Positions 1 through 8,738 of a stretch of DNA of 64,000 bases are shown piece after piece. Position numbers and translations under genes: made by a program. This DNA is from Sphaerochaetaceae bacterium (GTDB lineage: Bacteria; Spirochaetota; Spirochaetia; Sphaerochaetales; Sphaerochaetaceae). The DNA lies in assembly GCA_028532765.1 (NCBI GenBank), contig JAQQAR010000027.1, forward strand, positions 1-64,000. Reading direction: 5' to 3'. Within the stretch, counting starts at the first letter, position 1. Each line of letters starts with the position of its first letter. The notes under the pieces are model-generated. The model saw only the letters and a program-made list of their open reading frames with translations. It did no database searches and was not told where the DNA came from.

Positions 1-1
1 C

Positions 2-766
2 TTGCTCTTCTTGATGGTTGGATGTTCGAAAACTCCAGTTGAATCCTCCCAGAATCCTGTGGAGGAAACTCCTTCGACAGTTGTGGTACAAGCTGAACCG
101 ATTGTTGAAGAGACGGATGTTATTCGGGATTTGGAAGAGCCTTCGACGCTGGAAGATCGATTCAGTTACACATATGGCTATCTTCTCTACTCCTCAATGG
201 TACAGCAGAAGGGTTTCAGTGACTTGGAAGCCTCCTATTTTGCAAAGGGAATCCTTGATGCTGATAGGTCTCAGGGGTTCTACACCCAGGAAGAGATGTC
301 CCAAACCCTCTATGAGGTGCAAACCAAACTCCTGCAGATTGCCCAAGAGGAGATGAACGCCATTTCAGCTGCCAATATGGAAGTTGCAGAGGACTTCCTG
401 GAGACCAACAGGCAAAGGGAGTCCGTGAAGGTGACCGATTCAGGACTGCAGTATGAAGTGCTTGTAGAAGGGGATGGGGACCGCCCTACAGAAGACAGCA
501 TTGTAGAAGTCGATTACCAGATTATGCTGTTGAACGGAAAAATCATTGACAGCTCCTATGAACGGGAACAGAGTTCCACCTTCCTGCTGGAAGCTATCAT
601 GGTTCCAGGGTTTATTGAAGGAGTTAAGTTGATGCAGGAAGGTGCAAAGTACCGTTTCTGGATACATCCCGATCTTGCCTATGGGAAGGAGGGGACGGAA
701 ACCATTGAACCAAATACCCTACTGATCATAGAAGTCGAACTCAAGTCAATCAGAGAGGGCCGTTAA
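2..766 (+). CDS. FKBP-type peptidyl-prolyl isomerase lipoprotein (5' truncated)
   Basis: The frame is open from the window edge and starts inside a lipoprotein signal peptide: LMVGC is a lipobox with the acylated Cys at residue 8, so the true start lies upstream. About 100 residues of mostly helical sequence follow, resembling the FKBP-type N-terminal dimerisation region of Mip/FkpA proteins. A C-terminal FKBP domain runs from about residue 140 to 252 (SGLQYEVLVEGDG, VPGFIEGVKLMQEGAKYRFWI, LAYGKEG). The family catalyses prolyl isomerisation and assists folding of exported proteins; here it is predicted to be membrane-anchored. It converges on the next gene with a 17-bp overlap of 3' ends. Confidence 0.85.
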   Translation: MLFLMVGCSKTPVESSQNPVEETPSTVVVQAEPIVEETDVIRDLEEPSTLEDRFSYTYGYLLYSSMVQQKGFSDLEASYFAKGILDADRSQGFYTQEEMSQTLYEVQTKLLQIAQEEMNAISAANMEVAEDFLETNRQRESVKVTDSGLQYEVLVEGDGDRPTEDSIVEVDYQIMLLNGKIIDSSYEREQSSTFLLEAIMVPGFIEGVKLMQEGAKYRFWIHPDLAYGKEGTETIEPNTLLIIEVELKSIREGR

Positions 767-1445
767 GGAACTCAAGCACAGAGGATAGGCTGCTGTGGGT
801 ATGTGTTGGTTGCACCTTGGGATTTGCGGGCTTCCCCTCTTTATTCAGCCAAAGTGTGTCCATGCCACTGGCTATGCCTCCGGCAATATCACTGGATAGG
901 CTGTCTCCGATCATGAGGGAGTGCTGTTTCTGTTCGGTAAGCCCGGTTACTTCAAACATATGTCCAAAAAAACGTGGATCTGGCTTTTGGTATCCTATCT
1001 CTTCGCTGATGAAGATATGATCGAAGTACTGCTCAGTATCTGATATGGCAATCCTGCCTCTTTGTACTTCAGCAATTCCGTTGGTTGCGAGGAAGAGGGT
1101 ATAGCCCCGCTTCTTCAGGGTCTCGAGTACGGTGATGGTCTCAGAAAACAAGATACCCTGCCTAGACAGTTCGTGCTGGTAGCTCTGACTTGCTTCTTCA
1201 GGATTGAGCGAGATGCCAATCTCCAATGCAAAATTTGCAAAGCGCTTCACTTTCAGTTCCTCGATTGTCACTTCGCCTTTCTCAAACTGTTTCCATACCT
1301 CAGCATTGCAGCGGATGTAGTCTTGCTCATGCTTCCTTTCCAGTGGCAGGTTAAGGCTTTTTGCCATCTTCCAGAATGCATTGTGTTCTGCTTGTTCGAA
1401 ATCAAAGAGTGTTCCATCTGCGTCAAAGAAAAGATACCGGTACAT
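750..1445 (-). CDS. yjjG: HAD-superfamily nucleotidase/phosphatase, YjjG-like
   Basis: The 231-residue protein has all HAD motifs: DADGTLFDF near the N-terminus (nucleophile and acid/base Asp pair), LFLATNG (motif II), the Lys in YQKPDPRFFGHM (motif III) and MIGDSLSSDIAGG (motif IV). The alpha-helical cap and overall length match the YjjG/YfnB group of pyrimidine 5'-nucleotidases, which dephosphorylate dUMP, dTMP and non-canonical pyrimidine nucleotides in the cytosol. It is transcribed alone. The exact substrate is inference, since HAD enzymes are promiscuous. Confidence 0.82.
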   Translation of the reverse strand: MYRYLFFDADGTLFDFEQAEHNAFWKMAKSLNLPLERKHEQDYIRCNAEVWKQFEKGEVTIEELKVKRFANFALEIGISLNPEEASQSYQHELSRQGILFSETITVLETLKKRGYTLFLATNGIAEVQRGRIAISDTEQYFDHIFISEEIGYQKPDPRFFGHMFEVTGLTEQKQHSLMIGDSLSSDIAGGIASGMDTLWLNKEGKPANPKVQPTHTHSSLSSVLEFLNGPL

Positions 1446-1534
1446 GTGTTGTCATCCTTTACTTAGGGTGTTCTAGCCAGTACGATAAAGAAAAACGGTC
1501 CAATTGTACAGGACCGGAAGGCAAGGAGCCAAAT

Positions 1535-2140
1535 ATGCAGGATACCTTTCTTAAACGTCACCTCATTCTTTCCACTGTGATTGGTGCGCTCTTGATCATC
1601 GTAGGGATTTTCTTGATGTTCCAACAGGAATCCTTCGTGAAGATTTTCATCTCCCTGTTAGGGGTGTTCCTTGCAGGATCGGGAATTTCCAGCCTGATTT
1701 ACTTGAAGGGATTCAACCTTGGGAGTCGCTCACGTATTGCTACCTTGGTTAAGGCTCTCTTGAGCATAGTAATCGGGTTGGTTGCCATTATCGTCCCTCT
1801 CTCTGCAGCAACCATTAGCTGGACAGTACTGTTGTACATCATCGGGGCACAGCTTTTGTTCTCTGCCCTGATTTCCTTCGTGGATGCATTGCTGAGGAGG
1901 AAAGAGGAACGCTCCCTCTCCCCGCTCTATAGCGAGGGTGTCTTCTCCCTGATCATGGCAATCCTCTTGTTTGTCTTCCCACAGCAGATCGGCAGCCTGT
2001 TGCTCAAGCTGTTCGGGTTGCTCTTCATAGTAAGCGGAATCGGCATGATTCTCTGGTCTCTGCGCATCCGCAAAATCAACCAACAGTTCAAGGAACAGGT
2101 GGTTGAGGCAGAGGCGGAGGTTATCGACCCAGAGAACTAA
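1535..2140 (+). CDS. DUF308 / HdeD-like six-helix membrane protein
   Basis: I place the start at the ATG at 1535 because AAGGAG lies at 1523-1528; upstream in-frame Mets read through the divergent gene's start region. The 201-residue product has six predicted membrane helices in three hairpin pairs (for example ILSTVIGALLIIVGIFLMF and LFGLLFIVSGIGMILWSL), the internally repeated arrangement of DUF308/HdeD proteins. HdeD in E. coli is linked to acid resistance; function here is unknown. The C-terminus is short, acidic and cytoplasmic. A 6-bp inverted repeat (CGGTCC 1496-1501 / GGACCG 1511-1516) sits just before the ribosome-binding site. Confidence 0.75.
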   Translation: MQDTFLKRHLILSTVIGALLIIVGIFLMFQQESFVKIFISLLGVFLAGSGISSLIYLKGFNLGSRSRIATLVKALLSIVIGLVAIIVPLSAATISWTVLLYIIGAQLLFSALISFVDALLRRKEERSLSPLYSEGVFSLIMAILLFVFPQQIGSLLLKLFGLLFIVSGIGMILWSLRIRKINQQFKEQVVEAEAEVIDPEN

Positions 2141-3852
2141 GGGATCAGGAAGGTAGCTGAGATTCCGTAGCGAGCGATGTTGTTTGCATCAGGAATCGAC
2201 TCACCTCCGATGGTTAGCATAGAGCTCTGCAATGGAAGGACTTTTCTGCTGTATACATAATCAATGCGTTCTTTCAGATTCTCGGTGACAAACGTATTTC
2301 CCGCATCGGTATCTGCAGAGAAATGGGTGGCTCTGTATACATCGTAGAATGATGACTCTTCCAGGAAATTCGATAGTGGCCAGATATAGTCAATCTGTCG
2401 ATAGGGTACCGGGCTGAAAGTATTCCAATCCTGGTACGAAGGCTCAAACAGACTGGCTCCTATGATGGTTGGCTCGTTCATTGTCCCTTCTGCCAAGATT
2501 TCTTTCAATATCTTGGTCCGTTCGCCGGTAACCTGTTTTTGTATGGGTTTCCAATCGTTTCCACTGGTGAATGCATCAAAGACCTTATATTCAGGAAGAT
2601 TGGCAATGGAAAGCCTGATTGTCTTCGTGTTGCTGAATTGGACACGTATGCCATGGTTTGTGGTTGAGACGACATTGAAGGAGGTGATGATCGCCCCTCC
2701 TTCAACCAATACGGCATTCCTTCGTGATTGTCTTACAAGATCAATGACATTCTGCATATGTCCTGTGACCATGATGATGGGGGCTTTTATGTCGCTGATG
2801 CTCGTTGCAACCAGATTTTTCATGGTGGGGTCGCTCCAGCGAATATCATCCAGGGGGAGCATCAAAACGTTCAGCGGATCGTTTTCGGCTGAAAGAATCG
2901 TAGTTTCATCTGTGGTGTACAATCTAGGCAGAGACAACTCCTCGAGAGGTGGAATCTGTTGATACTCAGCCTCCAGGGAAGCGAGACGCGCATTCTCAGC
3001 TTCTTCTGCTCTCCTCTGCTCCTCTACCTTCTCCCTCTGTTTTTCTAGTCGTTCTTCCTCGATTCGCTTTGCTTCCTCGATGCGTTGTTGTTCAAGACGA
3101 AGCCTCTCTTCCAGCGTCTGGGTTTTCTCCTCTAATTGAGCTGTAAGGAGTTCGTTGTCTGTCTTTAGGGAATCTATGATGTTTTGCAGCTCCAGCAATC
3201 TCTGTTCCTGGGCTGCCTTCAGAGATTCAATTTCAGAGACATGTTCCAACTCTGCCTCATGCATGATGGTTTGTAGCTCGTTGTTGATGCTCTGTTGCTC
3301 TGAGAGAAGGTTTTCTAGTTCGTTTGCTTGGTAGCTAAGCATTTCGTAGTCTTGCTCGTTCTCCTCAATCTCTTTGTTCAATGCCTCAATCTCAGCTTGC
3401 AGGGCAGTAATGGTGGTCTGGTACTCTTCGGCCTCTTGAGAGAGAGTCAGATCCTTGTTGTCCAACAAGAGATTGCGTTCTTCCAATGATTCTTTCAATG
3501 ACTGGGTATTGTTCTTTTCTTCAGCGAGTGCATCCTCGCTCTCTTGCAGTCTTTTCTCCAATGTACTTTTCTCTGTCTGGAGGGAGGCAATGGACTCCTG
3601 CATGGCTTCATAACGTTGCCTCTCTTCTGCTTCCGCTTGTCTCTCCTGCTCGGCAAGGAGTGCCGCTTCCTCTGCTTCTGCTCTTGCTTGTACTTCGGCT
3701 TCCACAAGAGAATATTTGGTAACGAGCTCTCCCTCTTCTACGGGGGTTGGGGCTTGTATGCTCTCTTTTGCGGAGCGGGCAGTATAGGTCTCACATCCCA
3801 TGAGAATGGTGAGTAGTAGTGCAATCGCTATTAGTACAATACGTCTGTTCAT
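2137..3852 (-). CDS. Coiled-coil lipoprotein with C-terminal globular domain, unknown function
   Basis: The start is taken at the ATG at 3852 because it opens a lipoprotein signal peptide (MNRRIVLIAIALLLTILMGC); the upstream extension lacks such a signal. The 571-residue product is then a long Glu/Gln/Ala-rich coiled coil from about residue 45 to 300, followed by a globular domain of about 240 residues. The latter ends with an ERIDYVYSRK segment and a short final strand, reminiscent of the end of endonuclease/exonuclease/phosphatase folds, but the usual catalytic Asn/Asp/His residues are not evident. This resemblance is tentative. The gene is last in a HIT - Cys-rich - lipoprotein run on the minus strand. 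Confidence 0.7.
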   Translation of the reverse strand: MNRRIVLIAIALLLTILMGCETYTARSAKESIQAPTPVEEGELVTKYSLVEAEVQARAEAEEAALLAEQERQAEAEERQRYEAMQESIASLQTEKSTLEKRLQESEDALAEEKNNTQSLKESLEERNLLLDNKDLTLSQEAEEYQTTITALQAEIEALNKEIEENEQDYEMLSYQANELENLLSEQQSINNELQTIMHEAELEHVSEIESLKAAQEQRLLELQNIIDSLKTDNELLTAQLEEKTQTLEERLRLEQQRIEEAKRIEEERLEKQREKVEEQRRAEEAENARLASLEAEYQQIPPLEELSLPRLYTTDETTILSAENDPLNVLMLPLDDIRWSDPTMKNLVATSISDIKAPIIMVTGHMQNVIDLVRQSRRNAVLVEGGAIITSFNVVSTTNHGIRVQFSNTKTIRLSIANLPEYKVFDAFTSGNDWKPIQKQVTGERTKILKEILAEGTMNEPTIIGASLFEPSYQDWNTFSPVPYRQIDYIWPLSNFLEESSFYDVYRATHFSADTDAGNTFVTENLKERIDYVYSRKVLPLQSSMLTIGGESIPDANNIARYGISATFLIP

Positions 3853-3868
3853 AGGTATTATTGGTTCC

Positions 3869-4150
3869 TTAGAAGTTGAAGAGTGCTTCGGCTCTCGCCT
3901 TGGCACGTGCTTTTTTCTCAGATTCCTCTTTGGAATCCTCACCGAGCATGAAGGAGTCGCAGAAGTTTGCATTCTCCTTATCCTCTATATACTCCTCGAC
4001 TCCTTCAAGGCAGTCGTGGTAGACCCCTGGACTGTAGAACCTGCAATTTACACAGCTGTGCAAGCTTTTTGAACAGGTTGGACATACGGTATGGTAGCCA
4101 ATACTGAGCAATGGGTCGATGGGAGTATGGCAGTGATGACATGCACGCAT
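3869..4150 (-). CDS. Small Cys-rich, probably zinc-binding protein
   Basis: The 93-residue protein has successive CxxC-like pairs (ACHHC, VCPTC, SCVNC), then HDC and NFC, as in tandem zinc ribbons, and ends in a charged Lys/Ala helix. It starts 2 bp from the end of the HIT gene upstream and its stop lies 16 bp before the lipoprotein start, so the three are probably co-transcribed. I do not recognise a named family. Metal binding is inferred from the Cys spacing only. Confidence 0.62.
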   Translation of the reverse strand: MRACHHCHTPIDPLLSIGYHTVCPTCSKSLHSCVNCRFYSPGVYHDCLEGVEEYIEDKENANFCDSFMLGEDSKEESEKKARAKARAEALFNF

Positions 4151-4152
4151 GG

Positions 4153-4554
4153 TTAAAACTCCAATTTCTTTCCATAATCGGCAATCTCGCCATCGCTGTA
4201 GGGCTCTTTGACGAGACGCAAGGTCTTTCCATCCTCTTTGTACCTAGGGATGATATGAAGATGCAGATGTGGTACTTCCTGCCCGCTTTCCTTGCCGTTA
4301 TTGATGATCAGATTGGTGGCATCACAACCTAGGTTTTCTCTGAGCACGCTGTCAGCCTTCTTGGCTAGCACCATCATATGGCTCAAGACTTCTTCTGGAC
4401 AGCTTTCAAGGGTAGGGTATGGTTGTGACGTGATAATCAACAAATGGCCCTTGTTGACTGGATTGATATCGAGAATGGAGAAACAAAGTTCGTCCTTATG
4501 TAAAAATATGGAGGGAATCTCCCCGTTTAAAATCTTGGTGAAAATCGTTTCCAT
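4153..4554 (-). CDS. HIT-family nucleotide hydrolase
   Basis: The start chosen is the ATG at 4554 (METIFTKILNGEIPS), the canonical HIT-protein beginning; a longer frame to 4629 has no support. The catalytic histidine triad HLHLH is at residues 96-100, and LIINNGKESGQEVPH precedes it as in HINT/FHIT proteins. At 133 residues it has the usual Hint length. Family members hydrolyse nucleoside phosphoramidates or adenylated substrates in the cytosol. It heads a three-gene minus-strand unit and diverges from fusA. Confidence 0.9.
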   Translation of the reverse strand: METIFTKILNGEIPSIFLHKDELCFSILDINPVNKGHLLIITSQPYPTLESCPEEVLSHMMVLAKKADSVLRENLGCDATNLIINNGKESGQEVPHLHLHIIPRYKEDGKTLRLVKEPYSDGEIADYGKKLEF

Positions 4555-4639
4555 GGCATACCTCTGAGCTATTGTAACACACAAGTGTCGAGTCGGAAAA
4601 GGATTGTATTGGGAAAAGGGATTGCACAAAAAACCGAGA

Positions 4640-4806
4640 TATACTATTATCCACGAGGTACGTTGGGGTAAGCATGTCCCGCGACCGTTCGTTCTCTTCC
4701 CTTCAGTTGGTAACCTGATGTGTGCTAGGGAGTAAGAGTTTTACATCAGGATGTTGGAATTCTGCAGGGGAATCTGTGGACTCGTTTTTATTCTATACTA
4801 TAGAGG
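4640..4806 (+). promoter_or_regulatory. fusA upstream region: two -10-like boxes, short leader reading frame, hairpin
   Basis: The 261-bp gap between the HIT gene and fusA contains two TATACT boxes (4640-4645 and 4794-4799). The second would start RNA about 10 nt before the fusA ATG, with AGAGG at 4802-4806 as the ribosome-binding site. Between them, ATG at 4674 opens a 14-codon frame (MSRDRSFSSLQLVT) that stops at 4718, inside the left arm of an inverted repeat (CCTGATGT 4714-4721 / ACATCAGG 4743-4750). No good -35 box is seen for either -10. The leader-peptide idea is speculative. Confidence 0.35.
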
Positions 4807-4815
4807 TTATAAAGA

Positions 4816-6924
4816 ATGGCTGACTTGCAAAATTTGAGGAATATCGGAATCAGTGCCCACATTGACTCGGGTAAGACAACACTATCCGAACGCATCCTCT
4901 ACTACTGCAATAAGATCCACGAAATACATGAAGTTCGTGGTAAGGATGGCGTTGGAGCTACCATGGATAGCATGGAGCTTGAACGTGAAAGAGGTATCAC
5001 CATTGCCTCCGCTGCAACAAACGTTACCTGGAAAGGGACAGAAATCAACGTTATCGACACACCGGGACACGTTGACTTCACCATTGAGGTAGAGCGTTCA
5101 TTGCGTGTATTGGATGGCGCTGTCTTGGTCCTTTGTTCCGTTGGTGGCGTACAGAGCCAGTCCATCACCGTAGACCGGCAGATGAAGCGTTACCACGTTC
5201 CTCGTATTGCTTTTGTCAACAAGTGTGACCGTACCGGTGCAAACCCGTATCGCGTCAAGAACCAATTGATCGAGAAGCTTGGTCTGAATGCTGTATTGAT
5301 GCAGATCCCCATCGGTCTGGAGGACAAGATGGAAGGTGTTGTTGACTTGATCAGCATGAAGGCTCTCTACTTCGATGACGGTCCCAATCAGGATGCCGTT
5401 CGTGAAGCTGAGATTCCCGCCCACCTGAGGGAAGAGGCTGATGCACGTCGTGAAGAGTTGCTTGATGGTGTATCCATGTGCTCAGATGAGCTTATGGAAG
5501 CCATGCTCGAAGACACCGTAACAGAGGAAATCATCCGCAAGGCTGTCAGAAAAGCTACCATCAACTTGGAGCTCTGCCCCGTATTCATGGGCAGTGCATA
5601 CAAGAACAAGGGCATCCAGCCCTTGCTTGATGGTGTAGTAAGCTACCTTCCCAATCCTACTGATGTCACCAACAAGGCTCTTGACCTCGACAATAATGAG
5701 GAAGAGGTCAAGCTGGTTGCAGATGAGGACCTTCCTCCTGTTGTCCTGGCATTCAAGCTTGAGGATGGACAGTATGGTCAGCTGACCTATATCCGCGTCT
5801 ATCAGGGTAAGGTGAAAAAGGGTGATGAACTCTACAATACCCGCAGCCGCAAGAAGTTCCGTGTTGGACGCTTGATCCGTATGCACGCATCTACCATGGA
5901 AGATTTGACAGAGGCAGGCTGTGGTGAAATTGCAGCACTCTTTGGTATTGACTGTGCCAGTGGTGATACCTTCTGTGATCCGAAGCTGAACTACTCACTC
6001 TCCAGTATGTTTGTTCCCAACCCGGTTATCTCCTTGGCAATCAAGCCAGTGGACAAGAAGGCTGCGGACAACATGGGCAAGGCACTCAACCGCTTTACCA
6101 AGGAAGACCCAACCTTCCGCAGTTATGTGGATCCTGAGTCCAACCAGACGATCATCCAGGGCATGGGTGAGTTGCACCTTGAGGTCTATGTAGAACGCAT
6201 GAAGCGTGAGTACAAGGCAGAGGTGGAAATCGGTCAGCCTGAGGTTGCCTATCGAGAAGCTATCACCCAGAGAGCCGACTTCAACTATACCCACAAGAAG
6301 CAGACTGGTGGTTCCGGTCAGTACGCACGTGTTGCTGGATATATCGAGCCACTTCCAGATCCTGAAGAGGGTGAGGAAGTTAAAGAGTACGAATTTGTTG
6401 ACGAGATCAAGGGTGGATCCATTCCTACTGAATACATTCCATCCTGTGATAAGGGATTCCAGATGGCCATCAAGAAGGGTGCTCAGCTTGGCTTCCCTGT
6501 ACTTGGTGTGAAGGCTGTTATCAACGATGGTGCATGGCACCCGGTTGACTCATCCGACCAGGCTTTCCAGACTGCAGCTCTCAGTGCATTCCGTGAAGCG
6601 TTCGAGAAGGCAAAACCGGTCATCCTCGAGCCGATCATGAAGGTCGAGGTGGTTGCGCCCAACGAATTCCAGGGTTCTGTATTCGCTTCGGTAAACCAGA
6701 GACGTGGTCTGATCATCAGCTCCACCGAGGATAATGCAATGAGTACTGTTATTGCTGAAGTACCTCTCTCTGAAATGTTCGGATATTCCACGGTTCTTCG
6801 TTCCCTCACCCAGGGTAAGGGAGAATTTACCATGGAAATCGGGAAGTACGGCAAGGTGCCGGTAAGCGTTTCCGAGCAGTTGAAGAAGGATTACCAGGAG
6901 AAGCGGAAGAAAGAACAGAAATAG
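4816..6924 (+). CDS. fusA: Elongation factor G, spdEFG1 type
   Basis: This is a 702-residue translational GTPase with G1 AHIDSGKTT (14-22), RGITI (G2, 59-63), DTPGH (81-85) and NKCD (135-138), followed by EF-G domains II-V and the usual [13 protein letters not shown] end. It catalyses GTP-driven translocation of tRNA and mRNA on the ribosome. Ser in AHIDSGKTT and the [11 protein letters not shown] insert (41-51) are characteristic of spdEFG1, the bacterial relative of mitochondrial EF-G1. In that clade recycling is done by a second EF-G (spdEFG2), not seen here. It stands alone, with a terminator-like hairpin downstream. Confidence 0.95.
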   Translation: MADLQNLRNIGISAHIDSGKTTLSERILYYCNKIHEIHEVRGKDGVGATMDSMELERERGITIASAATNVTWKGTEINVIDTPGHVDFTIEVERSLRVLDGAVLVLCSVGGVQSQSITVDRQMKRYHVPRIAFVNKCDRTGANPYRVKNQLIEKLGLNAVLMQIPIGLEDKMEGVVDLISMKALYFDDGPNQDAVREAEIPAHLREEADARREELLDGVSMCSDELMEAMLEDTVTEEIIRKAVRKATINLELCPVFMGSAYKNKGIQPLLDGVVSYLPNPTDVTNKALDLDNNEEEVKLVADEDLPPVVLAFKLEDGQYGQLTYIRVYQGKVKKGDELYNTRSRKKFRVGRLIRMHASTMEDLTEAGCGEIAALFGIDCASGDTFCDPKLNYSLSSMFVPNPVISLAIKPVDKKAADNMGKALNRFTKEDPTFRSYVDPESNQTIIQGMGELHLEVYVERMKREYKAEVEIGQPEVAYREAITQRADFNYTHKKQTGGSGQYARVAGYIEPLPDPEEGEEVKEYEFVDEIKGGSIPTEYIPSCDKGFQMAIKKGAQLGFPVLGVKAVINDGAWHPVDSSDQAFQTAALSAFREAFEKAKPVILEPIMKVEVVAPNEFQGSVFASVNQRRGLIISSTEDNAMSTVIAEVPLSEMFGYSTVLRSLTQGKGEFTMEIGKYGKVPVSVSEQLKKDYQEKRKKEQK

Positions 6925-6962
6925 TATTTCTTCCTGCAATCCCAAGCCCTCCATGAGGATAA

Positions 6963-6985
6963 ACCCTCCTGGGGGGTCTCTTTTT
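6963..6985 (+). terminator. Probable fusA terminator
   Basis: ACCCT (6963-6967) can pair with GGGGT (6973-6977) around a 5-nt loop, including one G-T pair, and CTCTTTTT follows. The stem is short, so this is a modest candidate. Confidence 0.42.
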
Positions 6986-7069
6986 GCCCTTTTCTGTAAA
7001 AAAGTACCATTTTGTGATTTTCCATAGTATACTAGGGATGAACCTAAAAATTACTTGGAGGTGAGCGCT

Positions 7070-7777
7070 ATGGTAATTCAAGAGTTAAACGAACTGAGTC
7101 CTCTTCGCGTATTTGAGCAGTCTTTGGACGGTGGACTTGGTCGTGGGAACCTCGGGGTCCTTGTTTCCCGTCACGGTGTTGGCAAGACAGCCTGCTTGGT
7201 CCATCTTGCTACTGATAAGCTACTGAGAGGGGAGCATGTCATTCATGTCTCGTTCTCTGGAAATGTAGAACATGTCATCAACTGGTATAAGGAAGTATTC
7301 AGGGAAGTCTCTGATGGCCGTACCCTTGATGATGCAGCGACCGTGTACAACAATATTCTCAGTAACCGTGTGGTCATGAATTTCAGCCAGGAGAATGTCA
7401 CCATTGATAAGGTGCTTTCCAGTCTGGAAACCTTGATCAACCATGGGAGTTTCAAGGCAGACGCCATTCTCTTCGACGGATACAAGCTAACCGTTGCAAC
7501 TGAGGATGATGTTCGTAAGATCAAGCAGTTTGCACAGAATATGAATCTGGAGGTATGGTTCAGTGTATCTCCTGTTCGCTCTGATGTTATGTATGACAAA
7601 TATGGTGTCCCAAACACCATGCACAAATATATCGATTTGATTGATGTCCTTATTGGCCTTATTTACAATGAGGAACGAGACAAAGTGGTAATGACGGCCG
7701 TGAAGGCCCACGAGGGGGAATACGAGAAGCCTATGGGCGTAAGTCTCGACCCCAAGACCATGCTCATTTCCAAGTAG
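7070..7777 (+). CDS. Small P-loop ATPase-like protein, RecA/KaiC-like fold
   Basis: The start at 7070 follows a strong GGAGGTG at 7057-7063. The 235-residue protein has a Walker A (RHGVGKTACLV, near residue 35), a Walker-B-like strand ending in Asp (DAILFDGYK) and alternating strands and helices, like a compact RecA/KaiC-type domain. I cannot name a family or function. It is monocistronic, with a TATACT box at 7028-7033 and a good terminator after the stop. Nucleotide binding is inferred from the motif. Confidence 0.72.
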   Translation: MVIQELNELSPLRVFEQSLDGGLGRGNLGVLVSRHGVGKTACLVHLATDKLLRGEHVIHVSFSGNVEHVINWYKEVFREVSDGRTLDDAATVYNNILSNRVVMNFSQENVTIDKVLSSLETLINHGSFKADAILFDGYKLTVATEDDVRKIKQFAQNMNLEVWFSVSPVRSDVMYDKYGVPNTMHKYIDLIDVLIGLIYNEERDKVVMTAVKAHEGEYEKPMGVSLDPKTMLISK

Positions 7778-7785
7778 TGTTCAGA

Positions 7786-7812
7786 AGAAGGCCGCGTTTG
7801 CGGTCTTCTTTT
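7786..7812 (+). terminator. Rho-independent terminator
   Basis: A 10-bp stem (7786-7795 with 7800-7809, one G-T pair, loop GTTT) is followed by TTT. It ends the P-loop gene. Confidence 0.72.
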
Positions 7813-7829
7813 CAAACAATCGATACAGG

Positions 7830-7853
7830 AGACCGGCTTGAGGAGGCCGGTCT
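7830..7853 (-). terminator. Hairpin after the DUF4867 gene
   Basis: AGACCGGC (7830-7837) pairs with GCCGGTCT (7846-7853) just beyond the stop codon of the minus-strand gene. There is no long T-run on that strand, so termination is uncertain. Confidence 0.35.
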
Positions 7854-7856
7854 TCA

Positions 7857-8567
7857 TCATGATACAGGAATAACCCTGCGGTTCGGGCCTCTCAGCCCAG
7901 CATGAACCCCTTGTCTGATGAGTTTCTCTCGTTCTGGATGGGCAATAAGCCACTTGTTGTTGTTGATGAGCAGTCTTGATTCAGGATCGTTTGATCGCTT
8001 GAGCACTGCCTTCATCTTCTCTTCAAGTGGTTCATTGGTTCCTCTGGGAAGCACAATGATGGATTTGAATCCATCATTTGACACGGCACAGGGGGCAAAG
8101 TGGAGAACATTGGCATCAACAATGGTCACCGATCCCTTGGGGAAATAGAAGAGTTCTGCCTTTGTAGTATCGACTGAATCATAATCCTGCATTGCAGAGA
8201 AGGGGGTGAGAAACTGTAGGCAGTCAGTTACTGCAATGAACAATTCTGGACTCTTGTGATACTCCATTCCGTTTATACGCTGGTTCTTTCCATTACAGTA
8301 CCCGATCTGGATGTCCTGGCCACCATAATAGAGTTTGAGCTTCTCCATGAGAGAGGTTTCTTCCAATGCTGGAAGGTATGTCTCATATGTGGTGTCTTGT
8401 TCTGGAATAGTGGTCACACGATCTGCTAGTGAAACCAACTCGGTAGCATCAAAGTCATGGAGAATCCGACCGTATTCCTTGAATCGGGAAGACTCTATTG
8501 AATGAATTTTCTCATTTGGATTGTTTCTTACAAGGTCCAACGGAACGTGAAACTGGGATGTTTTCAT
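7857..8567 (-). CDS. DUF4867 family protein
   Basis: The start is the ATG at 8567, preceded by GAGGTAA; an in-frame ATG five codons earlier would place this site inside the gene. The 236-residue protein matches what I know of DUF4867: an N-terminal alpha/beta part, then a cupin-like section (GYCNGKNQRINGMEYHKSPELFIAVTD, cited here as residues spanning roughly 90-120) with GSVTIVDANVLHFAPCAV. Members often sit in sugar-utilisation loci and have no assigned reaction. It is divergent from the permease/sulfoquinovosidase operon, now separated from it by an insertion sequence. Confidence 0.72.
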   Translation of the reverse strand: MKTSQFHVPLDLVRNNPNEKIHSIESSRFKEYGRILHDFDATELVSLADRVTTIPEQDTTYETYLPALEETSLMEKLKLYYGGQDIQIGYCNGKNQRINGMEYHKSPELFIAVTDCLQFLTPFSAMQDYDSVDTTKAELFYFPKGSVTIVDANVLHFAPCAVSNDGFKSIIVLPRGTNEPLEEKMKAVLKRSNDPESRLLINNNKWLIAHPEREKLIRQGVHAGLRGPNRRVIPVS

Positions 8568-8593
8568 AGTATTACCTCGCAAATAGTAGCATC

Positions 8594-8621
8594 ACTATAC
8601 CAGTAGCCAGCAACATGGAAA
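8594..8621 (-). promoter_or_regulatory. Promoter of the DUF4867 gene
   Basis: On the minus strand TTTCCA, a 16-bp spacer and an extended -10 (TGGTATAGT, TATAGT at 8594-8599) lie about 27 bp before the start codon. This promoter lies outside the insertion sequence and looks intact. Confidence 0.5.
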
Positions 8622-8627
8622 AGACAA

Positions 8628-8638
8628 TTAAGGAAAAA
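8628..8638 (+). repeat. Left flanking direct repeat of the insertion sequence
   Basis: TTAAGGAAAAA occurs here and again at 9838-9848, on either side of the element. It is compatible with a target-site duplication, although it lies 7 bp and 10 bp outside the 16-bp terminal repeats and IS1595-family duplications are usually 8 bp. Confidence 0.55.
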
Positions 8639-8645
8639 ACGTTAC

Positions 8646-8661
8646 TTGCACAGTGTTGATA
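8646..8661 (+). repeat. Left terminal inverted repeat
   Basis: TTGCACAGTGTTGATA, a perfect inverted match of 9812-9827. Confidence 0.85.
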
Positions 8662-8738
8662 GGAATCCGCGATATAGTGCATGAATTGCGGTTTTACCCC
8701 CTGTATCTATGCAAAATACGGCAGTCCACTGCCATGTT

